Assembly: GCA_900473915.1 (NCBI GenBank) | Contig: UCNG01000031.1 | Location: 1-39,815, forward strand | Origin: Hyphomicrobiales bacterium | GTDB lineage: Bacteria; Pseudomonadota; Alphaproteobacteria; Rhizobiales; Rhizobiaceae | Length of the DNA: 39,815 bases | Reading direction: 5' to 3' | Shown: positions 1 to 7,695 of the stretch, piece after piece | Numbering within the stretch: the stretch's first letter is position 1 | How the letters are laid out: every line of letters starts with the position of its first letter | Notes under the pieces: generated by a model | What the model saw: the letters and a program-made list of their open reading frames with translations, nothing else | Databases searched by the model: none | What the model was told of the DNA's origin: nothing | Translations under genes and position numbers: made by a program

Positions 1-82
1 GGCAAACCCGGTGCGGTTCAAGAAGATCCATAATCCGGGTCGATGCTGGCATTTCTTGCAGAAAGGTAGGCCGCATTCTCAT
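1..82 (-). CDS. Partial ORF running off the left edge, third gene of a small SOS-type operon, unknown function
   Basis: An open reading frame starts with ATG at 82-80 and stays open for 27 codons to base 1. Its ATG overlaps the TGA of the upstream gene by four bases (ATGA), the same coupling that joins the two genes before it. A second in-frame ATG at 76-74 is an alternative start. The visible N-terminus reads MRMRPTFLQEMPASTR and then continues as a short amphipathic stretch. I do not recognise the protein, and 27 residues are too few to assign a family. Position and overlap suggest it belongs to the operon driven by the LexA-type promoter at 644-678. It could also be a chance short frame. 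Confidence 0.45.
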   Translation of the reverse strand, partial: MRMRPTFLQEMPASTRIMDLLEPHRVC

Positions 83-378
83 CGATCAAAATACGTTGCC
101 CACGGCTTGGATTTCTTGTCCGTCGGGTCGTAAGGCAATCCGCCATAAAGCCGAATGAACTCTTGCTGGCCTTCCTGCGTCGCGAATTTCACGATCGAGA
201 AATGATACCCTTCATAATATTGGTAGCCATGCAGGTGATAGGCTCCGAGCCGGTGCTCATCCGCGATAACTTCCAAAAGCCGTTGGCGTAATTCGTCTGT
301 CAGATACAAAACGACCTGAAACGGAAAATGCTTATTGATGAGCGTTTTTGGCGGCTCGCCACGTGATCTGCCGCTCAT
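79..378 (-). CDS. Small hypothetical protein (99 aa), second gene of cassette 1
   Basis: This 99-residue protein has no family that I recognise. Its ATG overlaps the stop of the upstream small gene by four bases (ATGA), so the two are very probably translated together. The central and C-terminal part has alternating hydrophobic residues (YHFSIVKFAT) and then a QEFIRLYGGLPYDP segment, suggesting a small alpha/beta fold. The 78-residue product at 745-981 has the same order of features: an N-terminal FQV.L, an RLGA, an F..F.T strand and a GG.P turn. The two are probably distant paralogues, although identity is low. No signal peptide, membrane helix or metal-binding motif is visible. Operon position suggests SOS induction. 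Confidence 0.7.
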   Translation of the reverse strand: MSGRSRGEPPKTLINKHFPFQVVLYLTDELRQRLLEVIADEHRLGAYHLHGYQYYEGYHFSIVKFATQEGQQEFIRLYGGLPYDPTDKKSKPWATYFDR

Positions 379-572
379 TTCACAAACACCGTCGGTTTCC
401 AGCCACGTGCAAAGCCCATCGACATAGCCAGACTGGCGTATTCGATTTCTTTGACGAGAAAATCCCGATCTTTCAGAAGCGCCTCGATCGCAGCCCGTAC
501 GTCGCCCTTGTGGTAGGCGAGAACCAGTTCGATTTCATCGTTGTATTCATTTTCCTGCGCAATCGCACTCAT
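375..572 (-). CDS. Small UBA-like helical protein (65 aa), first gene of cassette 1
   Basis: The start chosen is ATG at 572, because GGAG lies seven bases upstream; a longer frame from 599 has no such site. The protein is rich in acidic residues and Ala/Leu. Its core, YHKGDVRAAIEALLKDRDFL, resembles the last helices of UBA/EF-Ts-type domains, in which a G-D motif precedes an A-I-x-x-L-L helix. That resemblance is by eye only. The same core recurs in the product at 981-1166 with most residues identical, so the genes are clear paralogues. It is the first gene after a promoter with a perfect GTTC-N7-GTTC box (644-658). Function is unknown; a small partner or adaptor of a DNA-damage protein is one possibility. 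Confidence 0.75.
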   Translation of the reverse strand: MSAIAQENEYNDEIELVLAYHKGDVRAAIEALLKDRDFLVKEIEYASLAMSMGFARGWKPTVFVK

Positions 573-643
573 TGTTCTGCTCCATTGAAGCAGACACACA
601 CGCCACCAAGCATGTCTGTGAGGTTGTCGGGCCGCCTCCCGAT

Positions 644-678
644 GTTCTTAAAATGTTCTCATCTACAACGAGAGTCAA
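644..678 (-). promoter_or_regulatory. SOS-type promoter with LexA box, cassette 1
   Basis: Bases 644-658 read GTTC-TTAAAAT-GTTC, a perfect match to the GTTC-N7-GTTC LexA operator of alphaproteobacteria. On the minus strand a TTGACT -35 (678-673) is followed, after 17 bases, by a weak CATTTT -10 inside the box, so bound LexA would block the polymerase. Box, spacing and -35 are the same as in the promoter at 1189-1223. The untranslated leader to the ATG at 572 is about 70 bases. Confidence 0.8.
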
Positions 679-744
679 TCGCGGACTCACGGCTGTGGAA
701 ACTTGTGGGATTGCCTGTGGATTTTCTGTGTGCATTCGCTGGGT

Positions 745-981
745 TTATCGAACCAGAACCCTTTCCCATTTCCCATCGCCAAACGGCTTGCCGCCGTGCC
801 TACGCATAAATGCGCTCATGCACCTTTCAGTAGGAAAACTGAAAACGCAGAAACCAACTCCAGACTTGCGGGCCATGCGATGAGGCAGGCGAGCGCCGAG
901 CCGATCAGCATCGCGATGCACCTCGCGACGCGCGAACTTCAATGCGTAAGATTCTGGAAGGGCGACCTGGAAAGTTTTCAT
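745..981 (-). CDS. Small hypothetical protein (78 aa), second gene of cassette 2
   Basis: The start chosen is ATG at 981-979, which overlaps the TGA of the upstream gene by one base (TGATG); a GTG one codon earlier is possible. The protein is strongly basic, rich in Arg, His and Lys, and could bind nucleic acid. It shares a sparse pattern with the 99-residue product at 79-378: FQV near the N-terminus, ADRLGA, an F.VFSF.TE strand and an F.R..GG.P turn. It lacks the N-terminal extension of that protein. I recognise no family. It is the last gene of cassette 2; beyond its stop lies only the promoter and leader of cassette 1. Confidence 0.65.
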   Translation of the reverse strand: MKTFQVALPESYALKFARREVHRDADRLGARLPHRMARKSGVGFCVFSFPTERCMSAFMRRHGGKPFGDGKWERVLVR

Positions 982-1166
982 CACGCTGCCCTTTTAAAGA
1001 GCTCGACCGGCTGACCATGGGTGACAGCGAGACGCGATAGCTCTACTTCGCGAATGAGGAAGTCGCGGTCTTTCAAAAGCGCTTCAATGGCCGCGTGCGC
1101 GTCTCCGCCGTGATAAGCGAGAACTTCCTCGATCTCGGCGTCATAGCTTTGGACAAGAGCGTTCAT
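981..1166 (-). CDS. Small UBA-like helical protein (61 aa), first gene of cassette 2
   Basis: The start chosen is ATG at 1166, preceded at seven bases by AGGAG; a longer frame from 1241 would run through the promoter. Residues from about 9 to 40 (acidic EIEEVLAYHGGDAHAAIEAL and the following KDRDFL) match the product at 375-572 nearly residue for residue, so the two are recent paralogues. The GD..AAIEALL pattern resembles a UBA/EF-Ts N-terminal helical hairpin. That is an inference from pattern, not a search result. The C-terminus differs from its paralogue and is basic. It is the first gene after a LexA-type promoter, with a leader of about 25 bases, and overlaps the next gene. Confidence 0.75.
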   Translation of the reverse strand: MNALVQSYDAEIEEVLAYHGGDAHAAIEALLKDRDFLIREVELSRLAVTHGQPVELFKRAA

Positions 1167-1188
1167 AGGTTTCTCCTGCTTTTTTGAT

Positions 1189-1223
1189 GTTCTTATTTTG
1201 TTCTCATTTTTGATCGCAGTCAA
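1189..1223 (-). promoter_or_regulatory. SOS-type promoter with LexA box, cassette 2
   Basis: Bases 1189-1203 read GTTC-TTATTTT-GTTC, a perfect alphaproteobacterial LexA operator. On the minus strand TTGACT (1223-1218) and CAAAAT are separated by 17 bases, with the -10 inside the operator. The 14 bases between box and -35 have the same length as in the promoter at 644-678. The site lies between divergent genes, about 100 bases from the integrase start at 1304. Confidence 0.85.
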
Positions 1224-1303
1224 GAGGTGTTGATTCTGCATCGCTAGCTTGTCCGCTCATGTGCCGTTGTATATTATGTGCCAAAATTATCAGGAGTTCA
1301 TTT

Positions 1304-2449
1304 TTGGCCAAGATTAAGAAGCGGTCATGGAAGAATGCCAGCGGGCAGCACGAGGCTTGGCAGCTCGATTTTACGGATCGACTTGGCAAACGGCACCGTG
1401 AGCAGTTCACAAAGAAGCGCGAAGCAGAAGCAAGGCTGGCTGAACTCATCGCCACGACAGGTTCAGCCACTTACAAAGAAGATGCGAAGAAAACTACTGT
1501 CGCAGACGTTTGCGACGATTTCTATAAAGCCATGGATCTGCGCCACAAACGTGGTGAGAAGGTCGTTCAGTCATATCTTCGAACGACGAAGCAGCATTTC
1601 GACAATTGGATCAACCCCACCGACGAAAGCAGCATCAGCTTCGAAAACGGCATTGGCGAGAAAACGCTGGCAGAACTAACGACAGCTGATGTCATCAAGT
1701 TTCGTGACGACATGCGCAATGCAGGAGCGGGGATTGTCACCACGCGCCGCGTTCTAGGCACGTTAAGCCGCACCCTCAAGCACGGTATTGAAACGAACAA
1801 GGTCGGCGTAAACGTTGCGAAGGGTGTCCGCGTCATTGGAAAGCGGGACGAAGGATCGGAGCGAGTAACGCCGCCGTCCAAGATGGCTTTAGCGGCAATC
1901 CTCAATCTTGCTCAGTCGCCTATCGACCTGCGCATCCGATTTGCCGCTGCCACCGGCCTGCGTGCTTCGGAACAGTGGGCGCTGCGATGGGCGCACATAG
2001 ATCTGGAAAATGGTCACGTCAGTGTCGAGACGCGCGTTGATGCCTATGGCGAGTTTGACACGACAAAGTCGGGGGCGGGCCGCCGAACCGTTCCAATCGG
2101 AAAGGCGATGATTGATCAGCTGAAGGCGTGGAAAGCGTCGTCCAAGCATAACGGATTTGACGACTTCGTATTCACCGACAGCAGGGGCGGCTTCATTAGG
2201 CATACGAATTTTATGAAACGGGATTGGAGGCCCCTTATCGCAAAGACGAACGCCCCGGATATCGGATGGCACGCGTTGAGGCATTATGCGATTTCGACGT
2301 GGATCGAAGCCGGACTTTCCCCCAAGGCCGTGCAGACATTGGCGGGCCACGCCAGTTACGCAATAACCATGAATCGATACGGCCATCTGTTCCCATCCGA
2401 CGATCATAAGGCAGCATTCGACAGGATTGCCGAAACGCTCGCCTCATGA
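1304..2449 (+). CDS. int: Tyrosine-type site-specific integrase of an integrative element
   Basis: This is a 381-residue phage/ICE-type tyrosine recombinase. The start chosen is TTG at 1304, because AGGAG lies at 1292-1296 with seven-base spacing; an in-frame ATG at 1259 has no such site. Residues 1-60 form a basic arm-type DNA-binding region, about 62-175 the helical core-binding domain, and about 190-375 the catalytic domain. The catalytic set is complete: R220 (TGLRASE), K255, H323 and R326 (HALRH), H349 (GHAS) and the nucleophile Y359 (MNRYGH). It therefore looks active. The gene ends 60 bases before a displaced tRNA-Lys 3' half, the expected attachment site, and diverges from the SOS-type cassettes. 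Part of its promoter region is shared with them. Confidence 0.93.
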   Translation: MAKIKKRSWKNASGQHEAWQLDFTDRLGKRHREQFTKKREAEARLAELIATTGSATYKEDAKKTTVADVCDDFYKAMDLRHKRGEKVVQSYLRTTKQHFDNWINPTDESSISFENGIGEKTLAELTTADVIKFRDDMRNAGAGIVTTRRVLGTLSRTLKHGIETNKVGVNVAKGVRVIGKRDEGSERVTPPSKMALAAILNLAQSPIDLRIRFAAATGLRASEQWALRWAHIDLENGHVSVETRVDAYGEFDTTKSGAGRRTVPIGKAMIDQLKAWKASSKHNGFDDFVFTDSRGGFIRHTNFMKRDWRPLIAKTNAPDIGWHALRHYAISTWIEAGLSPKAVQTLAGHASYAITMNRYGHLFPSDDHKAAFDRIAETLAS

Positions 2450-2509
2450 TAGATTGGCACACAAATGGCACATGAAGCTTATAACATATTGAAAATAAAC
2501 ATTTTATTC

Positions 2510-2559
2510 ACTGACTTTTAATCAGTAGGTCCAGGGTTCGAATCCCTGCGCGCTCACCA
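2510..2559 (+). other. Displaced 3' half of tRNA-Lys(TTT): attachment-site scar
   Basis: The stretch folds as the 3' part of a tRNA. The anticodon arm has a 5-bp stem (2510-2514 with 2522-2526) and loop CTTTTAA with anticodon TTT. A five-base variable loop follows, then a T arm with stem CAGGG/CCCTG and loop TTCGAAT (2532-2548), the acceptor strand CGCGCTC, discriminator A and CCA (2557-2559). No D arm or 5' acceptor strand (expected GAGCGCG) precedes it; upstream is AT-rich. Tyrosine integrases commonly recombine in the anticodon loop to 3' end segment, so this is most likely the duplicated end of the element, with the intact tRNA at its other end. Confidence 0.85.
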
Positions 2560-2588
2560 AAATCAATAACTTAGTACCGTTTATTTAA

Positions 2589-2623
2589 GTCTGCTTTTAC
2601 AGCAGCTTGCGGCTTTTGCAGAC
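2589..2623. repeat. Inverted repeat downstream of acvB, at the chromosome side of the element
   Basis: GTCTGC at 2589-2594 and GCAGAC at 2618-2623 flank a 23-base centre that is rich in GC and T. In the leftward direction the repeat follows the acvB stop and is followed by an AT-rich stretch, so it could act as a weak terminator. No clean T run follows, and the role is uncertain. Confidence 0.3.
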
Positions 2624-2653
2624 ATGCGTAGTGATGTCCTTTTTGACCGTCTA

Positions 2654-4066
2654 TCAACTGGCCGGTCGTGGCGGCAATCCGGCACGGGTGCGCATCTTTT
2701 CCAGTAGGCTTGCGGCAATTGGCTCATAATTTTCATCGAAATGATGACCCCCCGCCAGTTTCATGACTTCCATGCCCTTCAGTTCGGGAGCAGTGCAGGC
2801 AGTATCCTCTTCTTCCTGGCCATAGACACAAACCACCCGGTCAAGGGGGATCGTCGATATGGCCGGAATGACCTCCTTGTCACCATCCATTCCAAGCCAT
2901 CCTTCAATGGAAACCTGAAATGTGGTTGTGGTTTCAACACCGAGTAGGCCGATCATTTTCGTCCGGTCCTGTATGGCGGCAGGCAGATATTTCCAGGCAA
3001 ACGGAAATGTATCCGCGCCAAATGAATAGCCTAGAACAGCTACCGGCAATTTATTCGTCGGGTCAGCTTTTTTGATCATCGCCGTCGTATCATTGGCGAT
3101 TTCCTCTGGTGTGCGTTCTGACCAGAAATAACGCAGAGAATCCACACCGATCACGTGGACGCCGTGCACCTGCAGCCACTCGCCAATGGATTTGTCGAGG
3201 TCGCGCCAGCCGCCGTCTCCCGAATAGAAGACAGCAATCATATCGGCTTTTCCGTTCTTGGCGGGGAGGTCGACTATAGGGAGGGCTTCGTTTTTGGCAT
3301 CCTGATCCGCCATGGCCACGACATTGTCGACGGCCATTTTCAGGCGTGCCGGAAACGCAGGAGCGGATTGAAGTACGGCGAAATTTTCCTGTCGGGCTGC
3401 AACGGGATCGTTGACCGGCGATCCGGTTGGTCCAATTACAAGGGCAGGGGCCGGAATTGAAACATTGAAACCATAGGTGAAACCTCCACCGGGGGCCTTG
3501 GTTGCTGCGGCTTTTTCCGTGCATGAAGGCAGGTGGGTCTTGGCCGGAACCGGATCAAGCGCAACAGCGCCTGCAATCGTTGCATCCGGCGAATCCGAGG
3601 CGGCCGCATAAGCAATGGTCGCGCCTTGTCCAACGCCTGTCAGGACGGGGTGAAAATAGACGCCGAGATCCAGCCCGCGCAAGGCTTCCTTGGCGATGGC
3701 TTCGAAATCGGAGTCCAGATAGTTGCATTCGCCGTCCTCCTTATCGAGAGCGGCGCGCCATGGGCCTAGCTCGACCGGCAGAACGATCATGTTTCGGGCA
3801 AGCATGGCATCCATGAATTGTTTTTCGCGGTCGCCTATGCCGCCCTCATCGCTCAGCAGGATAGCAAGACCCATTGGGTCGTTCTCGGGCATGTAAACGG
3901 GGATATTGGACAGCCTCTCGGCGCTGGCATGAATAACCGGTTCGTCGGAATCGATTATTTTTGTCCAGAGCCGGGCGATTTTACCCGTGTGCAATGCGCC
4001 GTATACACCCGCCGCTGCCACCAAAGCCAGCCCGAGCACAATAGAGAGAACGCGTCTTTTCGTCAT
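2654..4066 (-). CDS. acvB: AcvB/VirJ-family periplasmic hydrolase, likely lysyl-phosphatidylglycerol hydrolase
   Basis: The 470-residue protein starts with a hydrophobic segment (about 6-24) that acts as a signal peptide or anchor. Two alpha/beta-hydrolase-like parts follow. The first has GVGQGA where a nucleophile Ser would be expected and looks degenerate. The second has GYSFGAD (GxSxG type) and a late GGHHFDE, giving a plausible Ser and His. This two-part build is that of Agrobacterium AcvB, whose C-terminal half equals VirJ and which hydrolyses lysyl-phosphatidylglycerol in the periplasm. The ATG overlaps the lpiA stop by four bases, so synthase and hydrolase are made together. Related operons respond to acid and matter in host contact. 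No terminator with a clear T run follows. Confidence 0.87.
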   Translation of the reverse strand: MTKRRVLSIVLGLALVAAAGVYGALHTGKIARLWTKIIDSDEPVIHASAERLSNIPVYMPENDPMGLAILLSDEGGIGDREKQFMDAMLARNMIVLPVELGPWRAALDKEDGECNYLDSDFEAIAKEALRGLDLGVYFHPVLTGVGQGATIAYAAASDSPDATIAGAVALDPVPAKTHLPSCTEKAAATKAPGGGFTYGFNVSIPAPALVIGPTGSPVNDPVAARQENFAVLQSAPAFPARLKMAVDNVVAMADQDAKNEALPIVDLPAKNGKADMIAVFYSGDGGWRDLDKSIGEWLQVHGVHVIGVDSLRYFWSERTPEEIANDTTAMIKKADPTNKLPVAVLGYSFGADTFPFAWKYLPAAIQDRTKMIGLLGVETTTTFQVSIEGWLGMDGDKEVIPAISTIPLDRVVCVYGQEEEDTACTAPELKGMEVMKLAGGHHFDENYEPIAASLLEKMRTRAGLPPRPAS

Positions 4067-6771
4067 TTGCGGATGAACTCCAGGGGGCTGCCATTGATGA
4101 GGGTTGTGGCATCGAGGAGCGCGCGTGGCGTCTCAAGTCCGCCCGGGCAAACCATATAATGCGGGGTCCAGACAGGGTCGAATTTTTCCTTGAAGGCTTT
4201 CAGTCCGCCGAAGTGATAGAGATCGGCGCCGCGCTTGTAGATGAAGGAGCCAAAGCGGTTCCAGCGGGAGGCCAGCCGACTGCCGCTCAGGCCGGAAAGG
4301 GGGGCAGCGCCAAGGTTGAACCACTTGTACCCTTGTTCCTTGCCAGCCATCATCAGTTTTGCGAACAGTGCGTCCATCAGAAGTTTGTGCACATCGGGCA
4401 TATAGCGCATGAGGTCGACGGTGATTTCATACTTGTCCGCGCCGCGCCATATATTGGCGAAAGCCACGATTTTGCCTTCGCTTTTCAACACCGCGACGTC
4501 GAAACGTTTCATATATTCGTCATCGAAATACCCCAGCGAAAACCCCTTTTCGCTGCCTGATTTGAAGTCGAGCCACGCGTCGGAAATCTCCCGCAAGCGT
4601 GGAATGAGCGGCGGCACGTCAGCTGCAGGGATGATTTCAAATGTCAGCCCGTCCTTGTCGACCTTGCGGTCGGCATAGCGAAACGGCTGGCGGCGTGGAC
4701 CATCGAGCGAGAAATTGGCGAGATCGACACGCGCGACTTCGCCCAGTTTCAGCGCGACCAGGCCCATGTCCAGAAACAGAGGCAGGCTTTGCGGGCCAAC
4801 GCCATAAAACACGGTTCGCAAGGCAAGCTTGTCGGCCAGTCCGTGGAATGACCACGCGAGCTCCTTGCCGGTCTGTTCATTGCCGATGGGATCGCCGAGC
4901 GCGATCAGGCTACCGCCAGACTGCGCATACATGATGAAGGAACTCTCGTCGGGAGCGAGCAGAAACTGCTTGTCGCCGAGCAGCGCCAGAGCAGCGTCGG
5001 TATGTGGGCATTGGGCGACGAGAGCAGGCACGGCATCAGGTATCGAATAATCCACCTTCCGCCAGCGGTGCCCATTCCTGTTGATGATCGAATAAAGGCC
5101 GGCTGCGGCAACCACGGCGAAGACAAGGACCGTTGCCCGCAGAAACCGAGGTGCATTGCCATTCCAGGCGAAATCCCACCAGAGAGTGTTGGAATATTCC
5201 ACGTGGCGATAGACGAAGAAGCCGAGCCATGTGGAAACGAGCACAGTCGTGCCGACTGTCGCGATCCAGTTCCAGCTCAGGTCAAACGGTCCCAAAATGG
5301 GGCGGCGATAGAACGAATCCCGGAACCCCCACAGCGTGAAAGCGAAGAGGCACAGGGTGATAGCTTCTTCCCAATCAAGGCCCTTGGTCAGCGAAAAGGC
5401 TGCGCCGCTGAGAAGAAGAATTTGCGCGGCTATCCAGGCACGGGCAAGCCTCTTCGAGAGGCCGCGAGCAACGATGAGCAGTGCGACGCCAACGAGACTG
5501 GCGGCGAGGTGCGACATTTCCATGAAAGATTCCGGAACGATATCGGAGAGCACTTCGACGCGGTAACGGAGGTCTGGCGTGGCTCCGGAAACGAGAAGCA
5601 TGATCCCGCCCAGAAAGATGATACTGGCAGACAGGGCTGGGATGAGTGGCTCGACCAGCCGCTTGGCAAAGCGCGCCTGCTTGCCGAGCATATGGCGGCG
5701 GCGCATGATCTCCCATATGAGAATGCCTGCTGTGGCCACGACAAGCGGCATGACGGTATAGACGAGCCGGTACGCAAGAAGACCCGCGATGGCATCCGGC
5801 TTGCCGCCGAGACCAAGTCCCGCAATGATGGTCGCTTCAAATGCACCCAGGCCACCTGGAGCATGGCTGGCGATACCAAGCACGATGGCGATCACATAGA
5901 CCAGTGCGAAAACCGCAAAGCTTGGCACAGCGTCGGCAGGCATGAGGACATAGAGCGTGGCGGCCGCAGCCCCCACATCGACAAGCCCGGCAAAGATCTG
6001 GGTTAGTGCGCCTTTGGAGTTCGGCAGGCGCAGGCTGAACGAGCCTATCGTGAAACTGCGTTGTCCATGCGACAGCCAGAAGATCAGCCAGCCAACACTT
6101 CCCAGAATGGCGATGCCCGCAACGATATCGATGCGGGGATCAATGGTGGAAAGCCATGGAACGTCCTTTGGGTCGATCAACAAGGCTGCACCAACCATGA
6201 TGATCAGGGCAAACCAGATCGCAAACCAAGAGGTCCCGACAATCTTGCCGATGTCGGCAAGGCTCACACCTTCTGCCGCATAGATGCGATAACGCAGGGC
6301 ACCACCGGTCAGCAGCGAAAAGCCGAGTGCGTTGGATATCGCATAGCCAGCAGCACCCGCCACAGCAGCAATTCGGCGCGGTATCTGGTTGGGCGCGATC
6401 GTATCCACGGCCACGACATCGTAGAGCGCAACTGCCGCATAGCTGAGAGCCGTGAAGAGCACGGCCAGGCCGAGCGTCGTCCATGAGATGCTGTGGAAGG
6501 CAGCTAGCGTTTCCGTGCGAGACGTATGCTGGAGCAGATTTTCCAGCACATAAATTGCAAGCAACGCAATGGCGATACCGGCTATCGGAAACAGAAAATG
6601 TTGGTAGCGGGTGAACCAGCCATGATGTCTTGCTGACGTTTCGGATGGCATGGGAGGCACTTCGTCATCATCAATAAGGCTCATAGGAACATCGTCCGGT
6701 TGGAGCAACATATATAAATCGCGCAATGATCTCGATTTAGGGCGAACTTGTGGTCGAGCGAGATGCCGCAT
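4063..6771 (-). CDS. lpiA: Bifunctional lysylphosphatidylglycerol flippase/synthetase (MprF/LpiA)
   Basis: This 902-residue inner-membrane protein transfers lysine from Lys-tRNA to phosphatidylglycerol and flips the product, lowering the negative charge of the membrane. After a soluble N-terminus, a long run of membrane helices (about 50-580) forms the flippase. The C-terminal 300 residues are the soluble DUF2156 synthase domain, with GDPIGNE, a basic [20 protein letters not shown] region and FDPVW near the end. The start is uncertain: ATG at 6771 gives the longest form, while ATG at 6711 or 6684 would shorten it by 20 or 29 residues, and none has a strong ribosome site. acvB follows with a four-base overlap. 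The 91 bases to ccdA must hold divergent promoters. Confidence 0.93.
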   Translation of the reverse strand: MRHLARPQVRPKSRSLRDLYMLLQPDDVPMSLIDDDEVPPMPSETSARHHGWFTRYQHFLFPIAGIAIALLAIYVLENLLQHTSRTETLAAFHSISWTTLGLAVLFTALSYAAVALYDVVAVDTIAPNQIPRRIAAVAGAAGYAISNALGFSLLTGGALRYRIYAAEGVSLADIGKIVGTSWFAIWFALIIMVGAALLIDPKDVPWLSTIDPRIDIVAGIAILGSVGWLIFWLSHGQRSFTIGSFSLRLPNSKGALTQIFAGLVDVGAAAATLYVLMPADAVPSFAVFALVYVIAIVLGIASHAPGGLGAFEATIIAGLGLGGKPDAIAGLLAYRLVYTVMPLVVATAGILIWEIMRRRHMLGKQARFAKRLVEPLIPALSASIIFLGGIMLLVSGATPDLRYRVEVLSDIVPESFMEMSHLAASLVGVALLIVARGLSKRLARAWIAAQILLLSGAAFSLTKGLDWEEAITLCLFAFTLWGFRDSFYRRPILGPFDLSWNWIATVGTTVLVSTWLGFFVYRHVEYSNTLWWDFAWNGNAPRFLRATVLVFAVVAAAGLYSIINRNGHRWRKVDYSIPDAVPALVAQCPHTDAALALLGDKQFLLAPDESSFIMYAQSGGSLIALGDPIGNEQTGKELAWSFHGLADKLALRTVFYGVGPQSLPLFLDMGLVALKLGEVARVDLANFSLDGPRRQPFRYADRKVDKDGLTFEIIPAADVPPLIPRLREISDAWLDFKSGSEKGFSLGYFDDEYMKRFDVAVLKSEGKIVAFANIWRGADKYEITVDLMRYMPDVHKLLMDALFAKLMMAGKEQGYKWFNLGAAPLSGLSGSRLASRWNRFGSFIYKRGADLYHFGGLKAFKEKFDPVWTPHYMVCPGGLETPRALLDATTLINGSPLEFIRK

Positions 6772-6862
6772 TGAAAATATTCAAAGTAGAGCCGAAATTG
6801 GTCTATATAGGCCCGCGGTTGAGAGGGGCCACAAGTGATTTGACGAATTGAAAGAGGTATTG

Positions 6863-7636
6863 GTGCTCAATATTTCATACATGACTGCGGTCGGAGCAGG
6901 CGCATTGTCGTTTCTTTCGCCCTGCGTCCTTCCGCTGGTGCCGCCCTATCTGTGCTATATGGCGGGTGTGAGCGTCGAGGATTTCCGTGCAGAGAAGGGG
7001 GCAACCGTTGCGGTAGCACCTTCGGCGCGTCGTTCGCTGGCATTTGCCGCCATCTGTTTTGTTCTCGGCTTCACGACTGTTTTTGTGGCGCTTGGCGCTG
7101 GTGCTTCTTCAATCGGCGCCTTCCTTCGCACCTGGCAGCAGGAAATTGCAATCGTCGCGGGCGCCGTTATCATATTGATGGGATTGAATTTCCTTGGCGT
7201 TCTGCGTCTGTCGTTCTTGTCCCGCGAAGCGCGTTTTCAGGCACGTAACGCTCCGGCATCGCCACTTGGTGCCTACATTATGGGACTGGCATTTGCCTTC
7301 GGCTGGACACCGTGCATCGGGCCTGTTCTCGGGCCGATTCTGACGCTTGCAGGCGGTAGCAGCACGGTTGGCGAGGGGGCGCTATTGCTGGCGATCTATT
7401 CGCTCGGCCTCGGCATTCCATTTATGATAGCTGCCCTTTTTTCCGGCGCATTCATGCGTTTTCTTTCGCGTTTCCGGGTGCATCTCGGCAAGGTGGAGAA
7501 AGCGATGGGCGCGCTTCTGGTGGTTGCCGGCGTTTTGTTCCTGACCGGCGGCATGCAGTCCTTCTCGTACTGGATGCTTGAAACCTTTCCTGCACTCGGG
7601 CAAATCGAAGGTCTTTTCCTGAAGACTGGTGTGTAA
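6863..7636 (+). CDS. ccdA: Cytochrome c biogenesis protein CcdA (thiol electron transporter)
   Basis: A 257-residue polytopic membrane protein of the DsbD/CcdA family, which passes electrons from cytoplasmic thioredoxin to periplasmic thiol proteins for cytochrome c maturation. About six helices are visible. The two family cysteines are in conserved contexts: [15 protein letters not shown] near the N-terminus and [14 protein letters not shown] in the fourth helix region. I chose GTG at 6863, because AGAGG sits five bases upstream; TTG at 6848 would lengthen the protein by five residues but has no such site. It is divergent from lpiA and is followed by glmU after 59 bases. No other cytochrome c maturation gene is in the window. 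Confidence 0.92.
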   Translation: MLNISYMTAVGAGALSFLSPCVLPLVPPYLCYMAGVSVEDFRAEKGATVAVAPSARRSLAFAAICFVLGFTTVFVALGAGASSIGAFLRTWQQEIAIVAGAVIILMGLNFLGVLRLSFLSREARFQARNAPASPLGAYIMGLAFAFGWTPCIGPVLGPILTLAGGSSTVGEGALLLAIYSLGLGIPFMIAALFSGAFMRFLSRFRVHLGKVEKAMGALLVVAGVLFLTGGMQSFSYWMLETFPALGQIEGLFLKTGV

Positions 7637-7695
7637 GTTTTCATAGACGCTTTGATGTTATGAGCGAAGATCATCTCAATTTTTTGGACGATACC

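Noticed and set aside
2510-2559. Functional tRNA gene
   Set aside because: Only the anticodon arm, T arm and 3' acceptor strand are present; there is no D arm or 5' acceptor strand in the AT-rich DNA upstream.
5002-6006. 334-codon plus-strand frame opposite lpiA
   Set aside because: It lies wholly antisense to a well-conserved membrane protein, has low-complexity charged composition typical of reversed GC-rich codons, and no domain or ribosome site.
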